A stretch of 64,000 nucleotides of DNA from Cerioporus squamosus (taxonomy: Eukaryota; Basidiomycota; Agaricomycetes; Polyporales; Polyporaceae), in assembly GCA_022592435.1 (NCBI GenBank), contig JABYQS010000096.1, positions 92,743-156,742 of the forward strand, written 5' to 3'. This document shows, piece after piece, positions 12,085 through 24,170 of the stretch. Positions within the stretch are counted from its first letter, which is position 1. Each line of letters begins with the position of its first letter. The notes below the pieces were generated by a model. That model saw only the letters and a list, made by a program, of their open reading frames with translations. It did no database searches and had not been told where the DNA came from. The position numbers were made by a program, and so were the translations under genes.

Positions 12085-14481
12085 CTAGAATACAGGAGCA
12101 TCTCTTAGGAAGAGCTGCTTCTCCTCCTTCTGTATCCAACGGGCGATCGCGTTCGCTGCACCCACAGCTGCGCTCTTCGGTAGCCTTGGTGATAGCGCGA
12201 CGTAGAGCTCAAACGGCTGGGTGATCTGCCAGTAAAAGCTTGAGCAATTCGGAAAGCAGTGCAGAATTGAGCAGACGCACCCAACCCATGACGCACTCCT
12301 GGCTAGTGCGAAGGTACTGCAGCTTGAGAGTGCGTTCCTGTCCCGACTTCGCGTGGATCGAATCGAAGATGGTCTGGTAGAGAGTGATGAGCCTACACGG
12401 AGAGGACGTCAGCACTGGTCTGGTGTCGGGTCATGGTACAAATAGCGGATATCTACCTACCTTCGTTTCTCGTTGGGCGTGTCATATGGGTCCTCGAACG
12501 TCGGCATCGTTACCTGCACATGCGAGCGCGACTTGTACATGAAGTGTCGCAGCCCTGGAATACCGAGGTTCGAGATGGAGTACTCGGTGTCTCCTTGTGA
12601 TATGGCATCAGAGAGTCTCTTCAACAGGCCATCGTTCGCGAGTCGCTGCAACATGACGATTTAGTGCGTGAAACGCGGAGAGTGGGAAATGAGACGTACA
12701 TTGGAGACGGTCTCGCACCAGCCTCTGACTGCCTCGAAGTCTGCGTTTCCACTGACACAAATGAGACCAACCTCCGCACGACGATCCATAGCGATCCCGG
12801 TAGGTAGGGACTGCGAGCTCGCGGTATCGTCTGGCTCGGAACAGGCTGATGTGCTTTCTGCTTCTCCTTCGGAAGGCGGACCCTGAGGTGTACTTGGGAC
12901 GTCGCCGCGTGGTAGGAACATCACATATGCGTTCACGAAGGCAGCAGCGTTGAACTTCGGCAAGCATACAGGTAGCCACGAAGCGGCGGCAGAGTTGTTG
13001 AGTATCGACGGAGAGTGTATGGTGTTGATCAAGATATGGAGGTCTGCATATTCGTTAGTTAATCAGGGTGAAGAGTGCGCTCGTTCTATCATACCCGACG
13101 GATGGATAGAATGCTTTCGCGGCCTGACCAGGGTGATCACGCGGCCTTGCGCAACCAAAATGACATACAACATTTCCTGCAAATCGAGATGTCACTGGCA
13201 TGAAATCAGGAGTAAACACGAATGCGCACTTTGATCTTGGAGGTTGGTATGAGGATATCCGCGACCGCCTTCCTCAATACCGGATCGAGCTTCAAGCAGT
13301 GTAGAGAGGATGTGCTCATAGCCATATCCCACTCCAATCGAGAAAGTAGGGAATAGAGGAAGGGTTCTGCGCCTACAAGATAGAGTCAGCATATGATGCG
13401 ATTGGAGCTCACAATGCGTACATACCCCCTAGGAGTCTCCGTAGGTCAAAGTTGCGGCGTTGCTCGAACATTCGCCGCAACTGTTCGGCAGATACTACGC
13501 TCAGAATCTGCAGGTGCAAGTATTCAAGGTGGTATCTGGTCTTGCTTCGCGAACGTTAGCAGGTGAAGGGATTTCGGGTCGCGAGAAGGAGGTAACTGAC
13601 GACTGATTCTGGCTCACCCCATGCCGAGACGCAGACGTAGTACAACGGAGGTCGTAGCAGGAACACTATTCGCGTGCTTCCCGCATTGATGCACCGCAAT
13701 TTGTCTCCATCGTCCAGGAAGATCGAGACGAGGGCTTGGACAACCCCAATCATAGCAGTGACGCTATCCGAGTTAGTGTCATGGTCGCTGGGTATCGAAG
13801 TTAGCTTTGTTGTCTCAATCACAGGCTATGACTGCACGACGTGCCTCACGAAGACCGGTTTCCCAGCATCCGTTAGGACGAAGTACTGGCGTGGGGGAAA
13901 TTGTTCCGCTGCGGCCACCTGGCTCGGTATTGGGATATCAAGGACATGCACTATGGCGACAGACCTGGTGTGTGGCTAATCTCCTGCATGGCGGAGACAT
14001 TCTCACTGGGACGTCGCCTGAATGGTGACATGTCTAGCAGTGTTCGTTGAGGTTATCTTCCAGCACTACGAGGACATAACAACGGACCTCCGAAGGATTC
14101 CTTCTTGCTCAATGTCCGTCTGAGCTGTTCTCGTAGGCTCTTCTTTGACTCCTCGTCACCAGCGCGGGACTCAAGCGAGCCGGTAGCGTTCCCCTGCTCT
14201 CCGTCGATGACGTCCACATCCGCATCTGGTTCTTGCACTAGGATCCCTTCGACTACGGACGAACCGGAGCTACCACCACTGGTTTCGGGTTGCGTGGAGA
14301 CTTGGGGGATAGACGCAGAAGAGCCATAGCTGTACACCCTCAACGAGGACACGGAAGGCACTGGCCGTATAACGGGAGGCGAAGCGAGACGAGACGGACC
14401 AGGGACTGGTGTGCCAGAACGAGACGGCACTCGGGAGGGTGCGCGGGAACGGGGTGAGCGTGGGGTATGTGTGTTCGACAT
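12085..14481 (-). CDS. MON1: Vacuolar fusion protein MON1
   Basis: ATG at 14481 (MSNTHTPRSPRSRAP) starts a Ser/Pro/Arg-rich disordered N-terminus of about 130 residues. Next come the longin-type regions: YFVLTDAGKPVF, then after a likely 45-nt intron MIGVVQALVSIFLDDGDKLR, later ASWLPVCLPKFNAAAFVNAY, and the C-terminal QTIFDSIHAKSGQ, ECVMGW, ITQPFELYVALSP and LPKSAAVGAANAIARW, ending FLRDAPVF with TAG at 12085. These are characteristic of MON1, which with CCZ1 activates the Rab7/Ypt7 GTPase on late endosomes and vacuoles. About eight introns are inferred. The gene is convergent with the AN1 gene (about 185 bp apart) and its ATG lies only 20 bp from the first possible ATG of the divergent BTB gene. 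Confidence 0.92.
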
Positions 14482-14501
14482 TGTTCCCTGCTCTGCGATC
14501 T

Positions 14502-15808
14502 ATGTCATTTCTTGAAGAATTGTCTTTGAGCAGAGGGTCGCCCGAGAGTCAGACGGCGGTGGCGGAGAGCAAGCAAGGTGCTTCCCGGCGGTTACGGCTA
14601 CGCGACTTCTTTCACCTCGACCTCCACCTCAGCACCAGTGGCACCTCCTCCGCATCCATATTCACGGTTCCGGACGTGCTTTCATGTTGCCAGCCTCACT
14701 GGCCACAATCCCAGCCAAGCAACGCGGAGAACCGTGGTTCGAGGACGGCAATGTCATTGTCCTCACCGAAGACACCGCCTCGGACGTCACCGTCGCGTTC
14801 AAGGTGCACCGCGGCGTGCTCGGACGACACTCCGAGGTCTTCCAGTCGATGTTCGAGCTCCCTGTACCCACGGCGGAAGACGTAGAATTTGCGGACGGGT
14901 GCCAGATCGTACGAATGTACGATCGACCGACGGAGCTGAGCGCGCTCATCCGCGCACTCTACGACGGAGCGTGAGTCTCACCCCCGTACGCGGTGCGTAG
15001 CACGCGTCCTTATGTCTGTTCGCATTGTAACGACTGTTCTTGCCCCTGGTGCATGCGCGTATTGCCTATCGACAGGTCATTCCAGTACGAGAGCATACAA
15101 GACTTCTTTTACCTCGCGGGGATCTTGCGCCTAGCCACGAAATACTTCATTGCACACCTGCGGCGACAGGCGATCCGGCATCTCCTCGAGACGTGGCCGC
15201 ATACACTGCATGGACACGATTGCTTCATCGAGCGCGCGATGAGATCCCCGCTCGTCGGCGACCTCACCTACCCGTATGTCCACCCGGTCCATGTCCTGAA
15301 CCTCGCGCGCGAGACGCACGTCAACATTGTCATCCCCTCCGCGATCTACATCCTCTCCCTGTATCCGTTACCCGAGATCCTCCGCGCGGACCATCCGAAG
15401 CTGAAGATCGAGCACCCGTCACGACCGTCCGGCGAGCTATCGGCGCGCGACCTGCAGGCTTATGCGCTCATGTACCAGCATCGCATTGACATCGTCCTGG
15501 ATTTCATCCGGACGAGCTGTTGCGAGAGGGCACCTGCGAAGGGGTGTACAGGTCAGCCTGGAGTCTGTCAGAAGGCGTTCTTCAGACTAGGATCGCGACT
15601 GTCACGCTCGTGGGTTGTGCGTACCGGGCCTCTGACCTACATGGTGCAGGTCATCGAGACGTTGGCGGAGGACCCAAATGTATGCACAATGTGCAGAAGG
15701 ACCTTCAGGAGGGACGTGCTCGCCCTAAGGGAGAAGATATGGGCGGAGCTCCCTGGGATCATAGGGTTACCGTCGTGGAAGGAGCTGGAGGAGATGGACA
15801 TGAGCTGA
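14502..15808 (+). CDS. BTB/POZ domain protein
   Basis: The preferred model starts at ATG 14502 (MSFLEELSLSRG), splices out 14579-14696 or thereabouts, and continues SLATIPAKQRGEPWFEDG into a BTB domain: GNVIVLTEDTASDVTVAFKVH, then RGVLGRHSEVFQSMFELP. A second intron (about 14972-15076) leads to SFQYESIQDFFYLAGILRLA and a helical BACK-like tail with IPSAIYILSLYPLPEI. A late Cys pair (NVCTMCRRTF) is present. Stop at 15808. Ascomycete and basidiomycete genomes carry large families of such BTB proteins of unknown role; some BTB proteins are Cullin-3 adaptors. An alternative start is ATG 14684, which leaves the BTB domain intact. The gene is convergent with guanine deaminase 115 bp away. Confidence 0.8.
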
Positions 15809-15923
15809 CGTTTTCCCCTTCTCTGCGCAATCATCTTTCGTCTTCTACAGTCGTTTGGGTCGTGATATCAGGAGGATCATTGTACTATTACACAAACGGT
15901 TTACGGTGTACACGATTGCTGCT

Positions 15924-17543
15924 CTAATGGTAACTTGAGGAACCAACTGACTTACCTTGGACCCACATACCCTTTCGATTGCGAAGGTCGCCTATGCACC
16001 ACCACTTCTCCAAGATTTCCAGAGTCAATCCTCCTGGTCGGGCATCCTGGAAGAAGTCAATACCCCCGGTACCCTCTCCAGTCGCAGCGTCGAACACTTG
16101 TACTAAGCAAACGTCAAGTACACGAGACTACTGAGTAGGAGAGCCACTCACTGGATTGCACATCGAACGGTGCCCCCACGACAAATGACCCGCTTCCCTT
16201 GGACAGGTTGAGTGCTGAGGCACCGCCCTTCGTGGCGAGGTAGAACGCCTCCTTCCAATCGACCGACAGGACCTTGTTTCCCTGCCCGTTATCGTCGTCG
16301 TTTCCCCGATAGTGCCCACTGATCCGTGCGCCTTCGCGCATGCGCGACACAGCGACGGCCTGCCGCATAGCGTTCATGATGTCTACAGAGTACCCACCGG
16401 CGATGTCGGTACCCAGTCCGACGCGTACGCCAGCGTCAAGGGCCTCACGCAAGCGGAACGGCTCAGCAGAGAAGTAGGCGTTCGACAGCGGACAATGGGC
16501 GACCGCAGTACCTGTCTCCGCAAGGCGAGCTAGGGAGGGCGGCGTAAGGAAGGTGCAATGGGCTTGCACGGTGCGCGGAGTCAATAGGTTGCTCTGTAGG
16601 AGTTGACGTGTCAGTGACGGATTGGTGAATACGCCCTAAGGCTGACCTGTGCGAATACATCCATATCATCCGCGCCACGTTCAGTAAGGACATGCTGCAT
16701 TTGGTCGTGTGCTTCTGCCATATGGCTTTGGATACGAAGATCCTTCTCCGCCGAGAGCGTCCCCAGTCCTGCGAGGAGCTCGTTCGAACAGGTTGGTACG
16801 AAGCGAGGAGTGATCACAGGATCTACAAGCCGGTGGTGCGCCGGCAAGCTTGAAGAGGCGTCCATACAGCGATCGCAGAATGAACGAGCCGCTTCCAAAG
16901 ATGCACTTGCAGAGGGCTCCACGTATGTCGGACGAGAGGATATATCCATAGATAGCTTGCCTACGAAGGCACGTATACCAGCTTCTTGCATTACACGCGC
17001 AAGGATCAAGCTAGGGCAGCACTAAGACGTCAGAACGCAACATGCTAAGTATTGTATTGGTATGACGCACTTCGTTTCGGTCTTGATTGTCCCGAAGAGC
17101 AACACCGCGCCAGTACCGTGTTCAATGAGCCGAGCCGCCAATCGTCTGTAGACAGACGCTGCCAGCTTCGGATCCGAGTCGAGGCTCTCCTCTGCTTTGA
17201 AGGCGTACTCGTTCAGCCATTCCATCAACGGTAGATGGAGACCCGTGCCCTGATACATGAACTGAGGTGCGTGGAGGTGCAAGTCGCAGAAGGTCGGCAT
17301 AAGAAACGACCCCAGCGGTACGATGGTCGGGTCCTCGTGCATCAGCAGGGAGAGCGACTCCGGGTGAGATGCATGCGCAAGATGGTCGATGAATCCTCGA
17401 CTGTCGACGCCTGCGGACCGTACGCATCAGTCAGATTGTATGAGCTATCTGACAGGAGTCAAGTAACTTACGGAGCAGATAGTTTCGCAGGATCACTACT
17501 TCGCCCAGTCTTGGCAGTGCACAAGGTCCCCTTTGAAGAGCAT
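15924..17543 (-). CDS. Guanine deaminase, apparent frameshift near start
   Basis: The protein carries the amidohydrolase metal-binding motif HLHAPQ after FLMPTFCDL, then the zinc and catalytic residues in SHMAEAHDQ, VQAHCTFL and GLGTDIAGGYS, all typical of guanine deaminase, which hydrolyses guanine to xanthine and ammonia in purine salvage. The C-terminal exon ends LEILEKWWCIGDLRNRKGMW. Introns are evident near 16108-16150, 16590-16640, 17010-17070 and 17412-17470. ATG at 17543 gives MLFKGDLVHCQD, but the next expected residues (LGEVVILRNYLL) are in another frame: one base seems to be missing at about 17508. The frame then passes cleanly through the next intron to GFIDHLAHASHPES. Either an assembly error or a recent loss-of-function lesion. 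Confidence 0.88.
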
Positions 17544-17735
17544 GTCTGGCCTGTGGTCAAAGTTTATGTGTTCCGTGGATAGTGGTCGGGAGCAAGGAGC
17601 TCGGCAAGCGCGTCGCGATTGATCATGATAGCTAGAGACGCGTCGTACATGTGACCGTGCGACGCTTTCCCCGCATCCCAGGGCCACCGCAGCTGAAAGC
17701 TTCTGTCGAGCCTGCTGCACTCACGCCCTACCACC

Positions 17736-18665
<930 letters not shown>

Positions 18666-18913
18666 GCTCAAGAGCTATTCGTCCGTCGCCCAGTTTCGCT
18701 CAAGTTCAGCCATGCTCGGCTTCCAAAATATCTACGCGCTTGCTCTGTGATACCGTGCTTTGGCATCTTGCTACCTAGTTTGCGATCTGGAATACCCATG
18801 TACGATGTAGTCTTGCAGTATTATTGACAGTCATTCAGTACACACCGAAAGCATCCAGCTCATCCAAGGTGCGACGCACGCAAGAGGTCACTGAAAACAA
18901 TGCATACCGGATA

Positions 18914-20428
18914 TTAGCTCCCCACCCTGACCGACCCAAAATCCACCGCCATCCCCGCCGCCTTCCACATATCCCCATCCGCCTTCTTCACCAGCTCGCG
19001 CCACCTCTCCATCCATGGCCTCAGCTCCCTTTCCAGCCGTGCGTCACCCTTCAACCACTGCTGCTGGTCCGCAAATACGGGGCGATATCGTCGACGCGGT
19101 ACCTCCGGCTCCTCGCGCACAGTCGGCAGAGTCATCCTCCTGCGCGGCGTCGAGGGGGCGCTGCCCGCATGCGAGCGCACGGAGCGATTCGAGTGCGTGG
19201 AGGACGGCTCGCCGGGCATCGTCCGCGGCCGACGAGGCGTCGAGGGGCCTGCCGCCCCCAAGGTTGCGGGACCCTCATCATCTGCGTCTCGCGCAGCGCG
19301 GACGGCCGCGATGGTTGCGAGGCGCGAGGACGAGCGTGGAGTCGCGGGGGTCGCGGTGAGCGGCTTTATAGGAGAGGAGAACTTCTGTCGCTTGGAGGGC
19401 GTGGCGAGCGCGTCGAACTCCTCGTCTCTTCTTCGATGGGCCGTCGAACGCGACTTTGCGCTTGTGGCTGGGGTCTTGGTAGGGGAGAGGTCTGCGCTTG
19501 GCGCACGCAAGGCTGACTTGGATGGGGAGCGCAGGAGTGAACGCGAGGGTGTAGGAGGGGGCAGCGGTGGAGGGATGGAAGCCTGTCTGATCGTACGCGG
19601 CTTGGTGGGTGAGGCGGTCGTTGCCCCAGAGGGTCGGCCTGTGGACGGTTGGGCCTTGAGTGAAGCAATCTCGGCCTTGATGGACTTCTCGACGCCTCTG
19701 CATACTTCATGCAGCGACTCCGTGATCTCCTCGAACTGGTCCTTTGAGACGTTGTACTCTTCTCGGAGTCCGTCCACGTCAATCTTTTTCTGTACATCCC
19801 GTCCATACGCCCAATTAAAACATCCATTCGTTCGTCCATTGAAGCGCATGTAGCAAGACATACCTGCATAATACGGAGCGTCCAACAGAAGATTGCGACC
19901 GTAACCGCATCATACGCCTTCCCAAACCGCCTCCGCGTCTCCAGGTTCCGCATGAGCGTGTTCTCCGCATTCACCATCCAGTCTGTTACTAGGCCCTTCC
20001 TTCCAAGCCTATACTCGTCCAGCAACACCTGATACGATATCCTCGGCGCGGCCTTCCTTGGAGACGTGGCTGCTTCCGCGGCAGCAAGCGCGGAACGGAC
20101 AGTGTTCAGGGTGGTCTTGAAGAGCCGCGGCTTGAGACACGACGCGTTTTGCGCGATCTTCTCCGTTATGTTGGTATCTCCGAGCCTTTACAATGCATTA
20201 GACGCGTTTTACGTGCGTAAGAGAAGGGAGAACTAACTTCTCAGCGGCGATGTACGCGCAGATGGCGGGCAGGCCGGTCGCGCCCTCTCCAAGCTCATAT
20301 CCCGATCCTGGCACCGTCTTGAGCTTCGCAGTGTTCAGTAAGGACTTCGCTTTGTTGAAGGTCTCAAAATTGATGTCCTCGCCGTCTGAGCAGAGTTGTT
20401 TCAGTAGAATGTCGTGTTGCCGAGACAT
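18914..20428 (-). CDS. ORC6: Origin recognition complex subunit 6
   Basis: ATG at 20428 starts MSRQHDILLKQLCSD, then FNKAKSLLNTAKLKT and GLPAICAYIAAEKL; after an intron at about 20182-20236 come ASCLKPRLFKTTLNTVRSAL and DYRLGRKG-like cyclin-box text (DEYRLGRKGLVTDWMVNAE), which is the helical ORC6 core. A further intron lies near 19795-19865. The second half is a Ser/Pro/Thr-rich linker with many S/T-P-x-K/R sites (SPTKPR, SPSK, SPTKTP, TPSKRQ), the consensus for cyclin-dependent kinases, and a short conserved tail ending MWKAAGMAVDFGSV; TGA or TAG at 18914. ORC6 is part of the complex that marks replication origins and helps load the MCM helicase. CDK sites fit known cell-cycle control of ORC. 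Confidence 0.88.
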
Positions 20429-20630
20429 GGTGCAGGCAAGTGGTTGAGAGACAAGGTGTCAAGCGCGCATGACGATGACGATCGCGACGCGTCTGTGGCT
20501 GCACGCGTCTGTGCTGGGTTCGACTCCCCGACGTGCAAACGGTAAACAAACCTGCTAGCATCACGGTACACCTATTAGTACATTGTTCTACGCTGGCCAT
20601 CCCCTACACTAACGTCCATGGAAGCTGGTT

Positions 20631-21736
20631 TCACAATTTTTGCGCATCATCCGCCTGTGGCAACTCGACGATTTGGGAGATTCCGGGATATTCGGGTAGG
20701 TTGAGCTGGAGCTTCTCTTCCATCGTCCTACACCACAAGTCAGCATCTCCCAAGTAGATCCACAGAAAAAACACCCACTTAGGGACAAACCGCCCTCCGA
20801 GGAAGTGCCTTCCCTTGAACTTCCGCACGCCCTCCTTGGGCGCCGTCAGACTGACCAGGACGTCCGGGTCGAGCGCGAGCGCATCCACCTTGCCCTCGTC
20901 GACGTTCCACCCTGAGGGCACGTCCACGGACACGATGGGCAGACCGGAGTTCGCGATGAGCGGGAGCGCAGCGTCGAACGGCGCGCGGACGGGCGGCTTG
21001 AACGAGAACCCGAAGATCGCGTCGAGGATCACGTCGGACGAGGCTAAAGCTGACTTGAGGGACTGGGTGTCGTTGGAGGGCTCGAGAGTTTGGATCTTCA
21101 TGTTGTCGCATTGCGCTTTCAGACGCTGTAGCAAAAAGGAGGAGGTACTGTATTGGCTTCCTCTTCACAGGGGATACACAAAATCGTCTGCTCACCTTGT
21201 AGATTTCCTTTGACCCAGGCTGTGCGGCGAGAATACACACTAGATCAGCATTGCTTGCACCACGGGGCAGGAAAATGGACGCACCTTGGGCATCCAGATT
21301 GTTGGCTTGTACCCGAACATCCCTAAAGGTCCACGCTAAGTGCTCATATGTGAGAGCAACAGGCGAAGTCATGTGCATACCCAGATGCCTAGCAGCAACC
21401 AACCCATCCCCACCCTGGTTCCCAGGTCCACAGCATACCAATACACGCGGGTACTTGTCCTTGCCGTACACCGTCGCGAGGGTCTGGGCGCATGCGAGCC
21501 CTGCGAGCTCCATCAACTGGCCAGCGGGCTTTCAGTTCCTGATGCATCGTCCTGGCTTGTTTTCGATATAGCGAACCTGGTCAATGCTGAAGGCGCCGAC
21601 GGAGCCCATGAGCTCCTCGTCGATCTAAAGGTCGAGGACCGTGGATGAGCACTATAGTACTCTCTGGGATTACACCAGAAGGTCTCATATCGCTTACTTG
21701 CTGTGCAAGCTTGGAAGTGAGATACCGCATGGCCAT
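20631..21736 (-). CDS. NAD(P)H-hydrate epimerase (YjeF N-domain)
   Basis: Exons: 21736 onwards ([13 protein letters not shown]), then [16 protein letters not shown], then [13 protein letters not shown] with [20 protein letters not shown], then [17 protein letters not shown] and [15 protein letters not shown], and finally [14 protein letters not shown] to a TGA at 20631. The GPGNxGGDG loop and the DAIFGFSF and VDVPSGW motifs define the YjeF N-terminal domain, which epimerises R- and S-forms of damaged, hydrated NAD(P)H so that a dehydratase can repair them. The dehydratase domain is absent, as in other eukaryotes. Length of about 250 residues is typical. Introns at about 21660-21710, 21535-21575, 21125-21195 and 20727-20778. 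No strong mitochondrial presequence is visible. Confidence 0.92.
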
Positions 21737-22096
21737 TTCTTGCGGAAGTGATGAGGATTCGAGGGACGAAGTAAGGGCGAAGCTGCAGTGAGTAGAGACA
21801 GATGAGAGACAGCTTCAAGTTAGCTACAGCTGCAGCGAGGAGTCGGAGGACAGCGTCGATCGCTAAGATGACATCATCGGAGATGCCGGCGCTGACCGAG
21901 CACAGCGAGCTCTCAGCGGCATCTGCTCAGTGGTCACTGGTACTAGTAGTAGTACTCACTCACTAGGACTTCGGCGATACATGGATCAGACGCATTGAGA
22001 TCGAGATACATAGCAAATTCCATACATTGCGAAGGACAGGAATACAACAACGTAGAAGAGACGATGTGGTAGGGGACGCCTCACGAGTGCGAAGCC
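21737..22096. other. Intergenic stretch, epimerase start to peroxidase stop
   Basis: About 360 bp without a recognisable gene; it should contain the epimerase promoter and the peroxidase 3' end. A short tract of TAGTAGTAGTACT occurs near 21945. Confidence 0.4.
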
Positions 22097-23775
22097 TTAG
22101 GCCTCAGGAAGGGGACGGCCGCGGCACTGCATCCAAGGACCCCCGTCAGTGTTCGGCGACTGCCAACAGCAGACCAGTCGAGCCTCACCGAACGCTCAAT
22201 GTCTGCGGGTCCAAAGCCTGGCGGATAGCTTGCGGTCTTGTTCCGAGGCGGAGGCACGGGAATGACATGAGAGCAGTCGACCAAGTCCCCGATCTTGTGT
22301 CCCAGCGTCGCGACCTTCGCCATCGCCTTGCGGAAGGCCTCTCTCATACGATCGTCGTCGCCTGTAATAAGCAACAGCAGGCACTGCATATGTGAAGCGC
22401 GAGCAAGCAGGGAACGCCAGAATTCGCACCGATATAGGACTGCCATGCACAAGCAGTGTCGGGGTACCGTGCTATCGCCGCGTCCGAGGAGAGCCTGAAT
22501 ACGTCCTTGGTTGCCGACAGAGCCTCCCCAGCATGGGGTGCCTTCCGAGGGTACACACTGCCTTTCAGAAGCACCTATGGCGCGCCAAACGACCTGTGAG
22601 TGAGCAGGTTTCGCCGCCTCGATCCCTGGATACCTGGACCGAGCGATCGGCCGCGTACCTCCAGATAGAACTGCGAGTCGAATGCGTCTGGGGTGCTGTC
22701 AAGCGGTGTACCGTTGGCTGCTGGATCGATGGTGTGCTGCCTCCCTATAGAGTGCGCTCCGAGAAGAACAATTGTATCTTCCGCGGAGAACCCCGCGTCT
22801 TTCATTCGAGAGAGGAGTGCCTGAGCTGTGTCCGTCGGTGCGGGGAAGAGTCCTGAAGGCGCGGAGGCGATAGCTGCGGGACGCCCGGCGAAGAACCCTA
22901 GACGAGGTGCCCCAGGACAATTCGAGAGTCCCACTGCACCAGCGAACTGAACGCTAGCGAAGATGACCAGATGTGCTGAGAGCTTGAGAAGAGACGCGGG
23001 GACGCAGAGTGGCCTCACATGTCACCATAGCTGACATTATGCGCATCGGCGACGCGCTTGAGGGACTTGACGATACCCTGCAGTCCCTTGTTCGCGGCTG
23101 CTCTGAAGTCAGCATGGACAGCAGCGACTACACGACACACGCACGGCTTGTGAGCTCTATCTCGGAGAACGCCACCAAGCTGCCGTCTGTATTATGTTAG
23201 TGATTGGGGGGCAGGAAGGTTGGTGCTCATGACCTGCACCACCGCCTCTGTTGATTGGCAGGTCAGTGACCACGAGGGCTGCCACATGTTGCACATACCC
23301 GAAGCTCCCAGAGTTCCATAGCGCGGAAGAGTAGCCTATGGCGTCGTGGAAGGTGATGCGCAAGCTTTGGCGGGCGCGATCATTGCAATGTCCACCCCCG
23401 AACCTACTCGTAACCTCATAAGCTGGTTGCTACGAATGACAGCACAAGTGCACGCACAGGTTGACTTGCAGATCCTCATATACCTAGCATAGCAAGGACG
23501 CATAAGCTCAAGAGTCGACGCTTCAAGCACGTTCAGCTTCACATGATGCCACTTGCGACACTGGACGAACAAGGAGAAGGTCAACCACGGGGCGTAAGGC
23601 TGGAAGGGGTGTGCTTACGGTAGACGAATTCCCTCCTGCAGGTACCGAGACTGAGGATTCGGGAGCGCAAAAGACACTTCAGGCGCGGTGTGCAGTATAG
23701 CTCCGGACCGAACCGACCTGCGTGCGTGAGAACGGCACATATAGCGAGCCAGAAGAACGTGTATGGACACTGCAT
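22097..23775 (-). CDS. Secreted class II haem peroxidase without Mn2+ site or exposed Trp (generic peroxidase type)
   Basis: ATG at 23775 gives a signal peptide ([19 protein letters not shown]). Spliced exons then give [20 protein letters not shown] (distal Arg and His), [15 protein letters not shown] (distal calcium site), [22 protein letters not shown] text, and [18 protein letters not shown] with the proximal His, followed by [16 protein letters not shown] and an end DIERSC before TAA at 22097. This is the lignin-type peroxidase family of basidiomycetes. By the family numbering the Mn2+ ligands Glu35, Glu39 and Asp179 are Asp, Gln and His here, and the position of the lignin-peroxidase surface Trp171 is Val, so neither Mn oxidation nor long-range aryl oxidation is expected. 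About nine introns are inferred; the two small exons at 23410-23580 are the least certain. Divergent from the MYND gene. Confidence 0.82.
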
Positions 23776-23908
23776 CTGCGAGTCTAGGCTGTTCCTGAGA
23801 AGAGAAGGCGTGCTGGTGGTCGTGTGGTGGTCGAAGGCTGTGGGCGGTAGCAGGTGAGTCCGCTCAACAGGCTCACCGCCGGGGAGAAGGAGGGTGGTCG
23901 ACGGGTGG

Positions 23909-23916
23909 TATATAAG
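23909..23916 (+). promoter_or_regulatory. TATA box upstream of the MYND gene
   Basis: TATATAAG lies 40 bp before the first in-frame ATG (23949) and 262 bp before the better-placed ATG at 24171. A start of transcription near 23940 would leave a leader of only a few bases for ATG 23949, which favours ATG 24171 as the real start. Confidence 0.55.
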
Positions 23917-24170
23917 AACGGGCTGTCGTCGTCCGAGAGCAAGCCTGGATGGAGAAGACGCGACTGAAGCGGACGCAGTTTAGGGCGGGCCTTTTCGCGT
24001 CACCGCCGCCAACCGACCTGCAACCGGGCGCCTGCCTCGGTCCCGCATCACTGGGCCCGCCCTCGCTTCCCGATCCTCTTGACCTCGACCTCGACGCTGA
24101 GTTTCGTCTGCATTCCCTCCACCTCGCCGCCTCCCTCGACGCGTACCCCACCCCACCCCCGCCGCCAGCC

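Noticed and set aside
13800..13860. In-frame TAG in MON1
   Set aside because: A 45-nt intron from GTGAGG to CAAAG removes it and keeps the frame.
20430..20535. tRNA-like signals (B-box text GGGTTCGACTCCCC at 20516-20529 and AAGTGGTTGA upstream)
   Set aside because: The acceptor and anticodon stems do not pair, and the region overlaps the ORC6 promoter next to its start codon.
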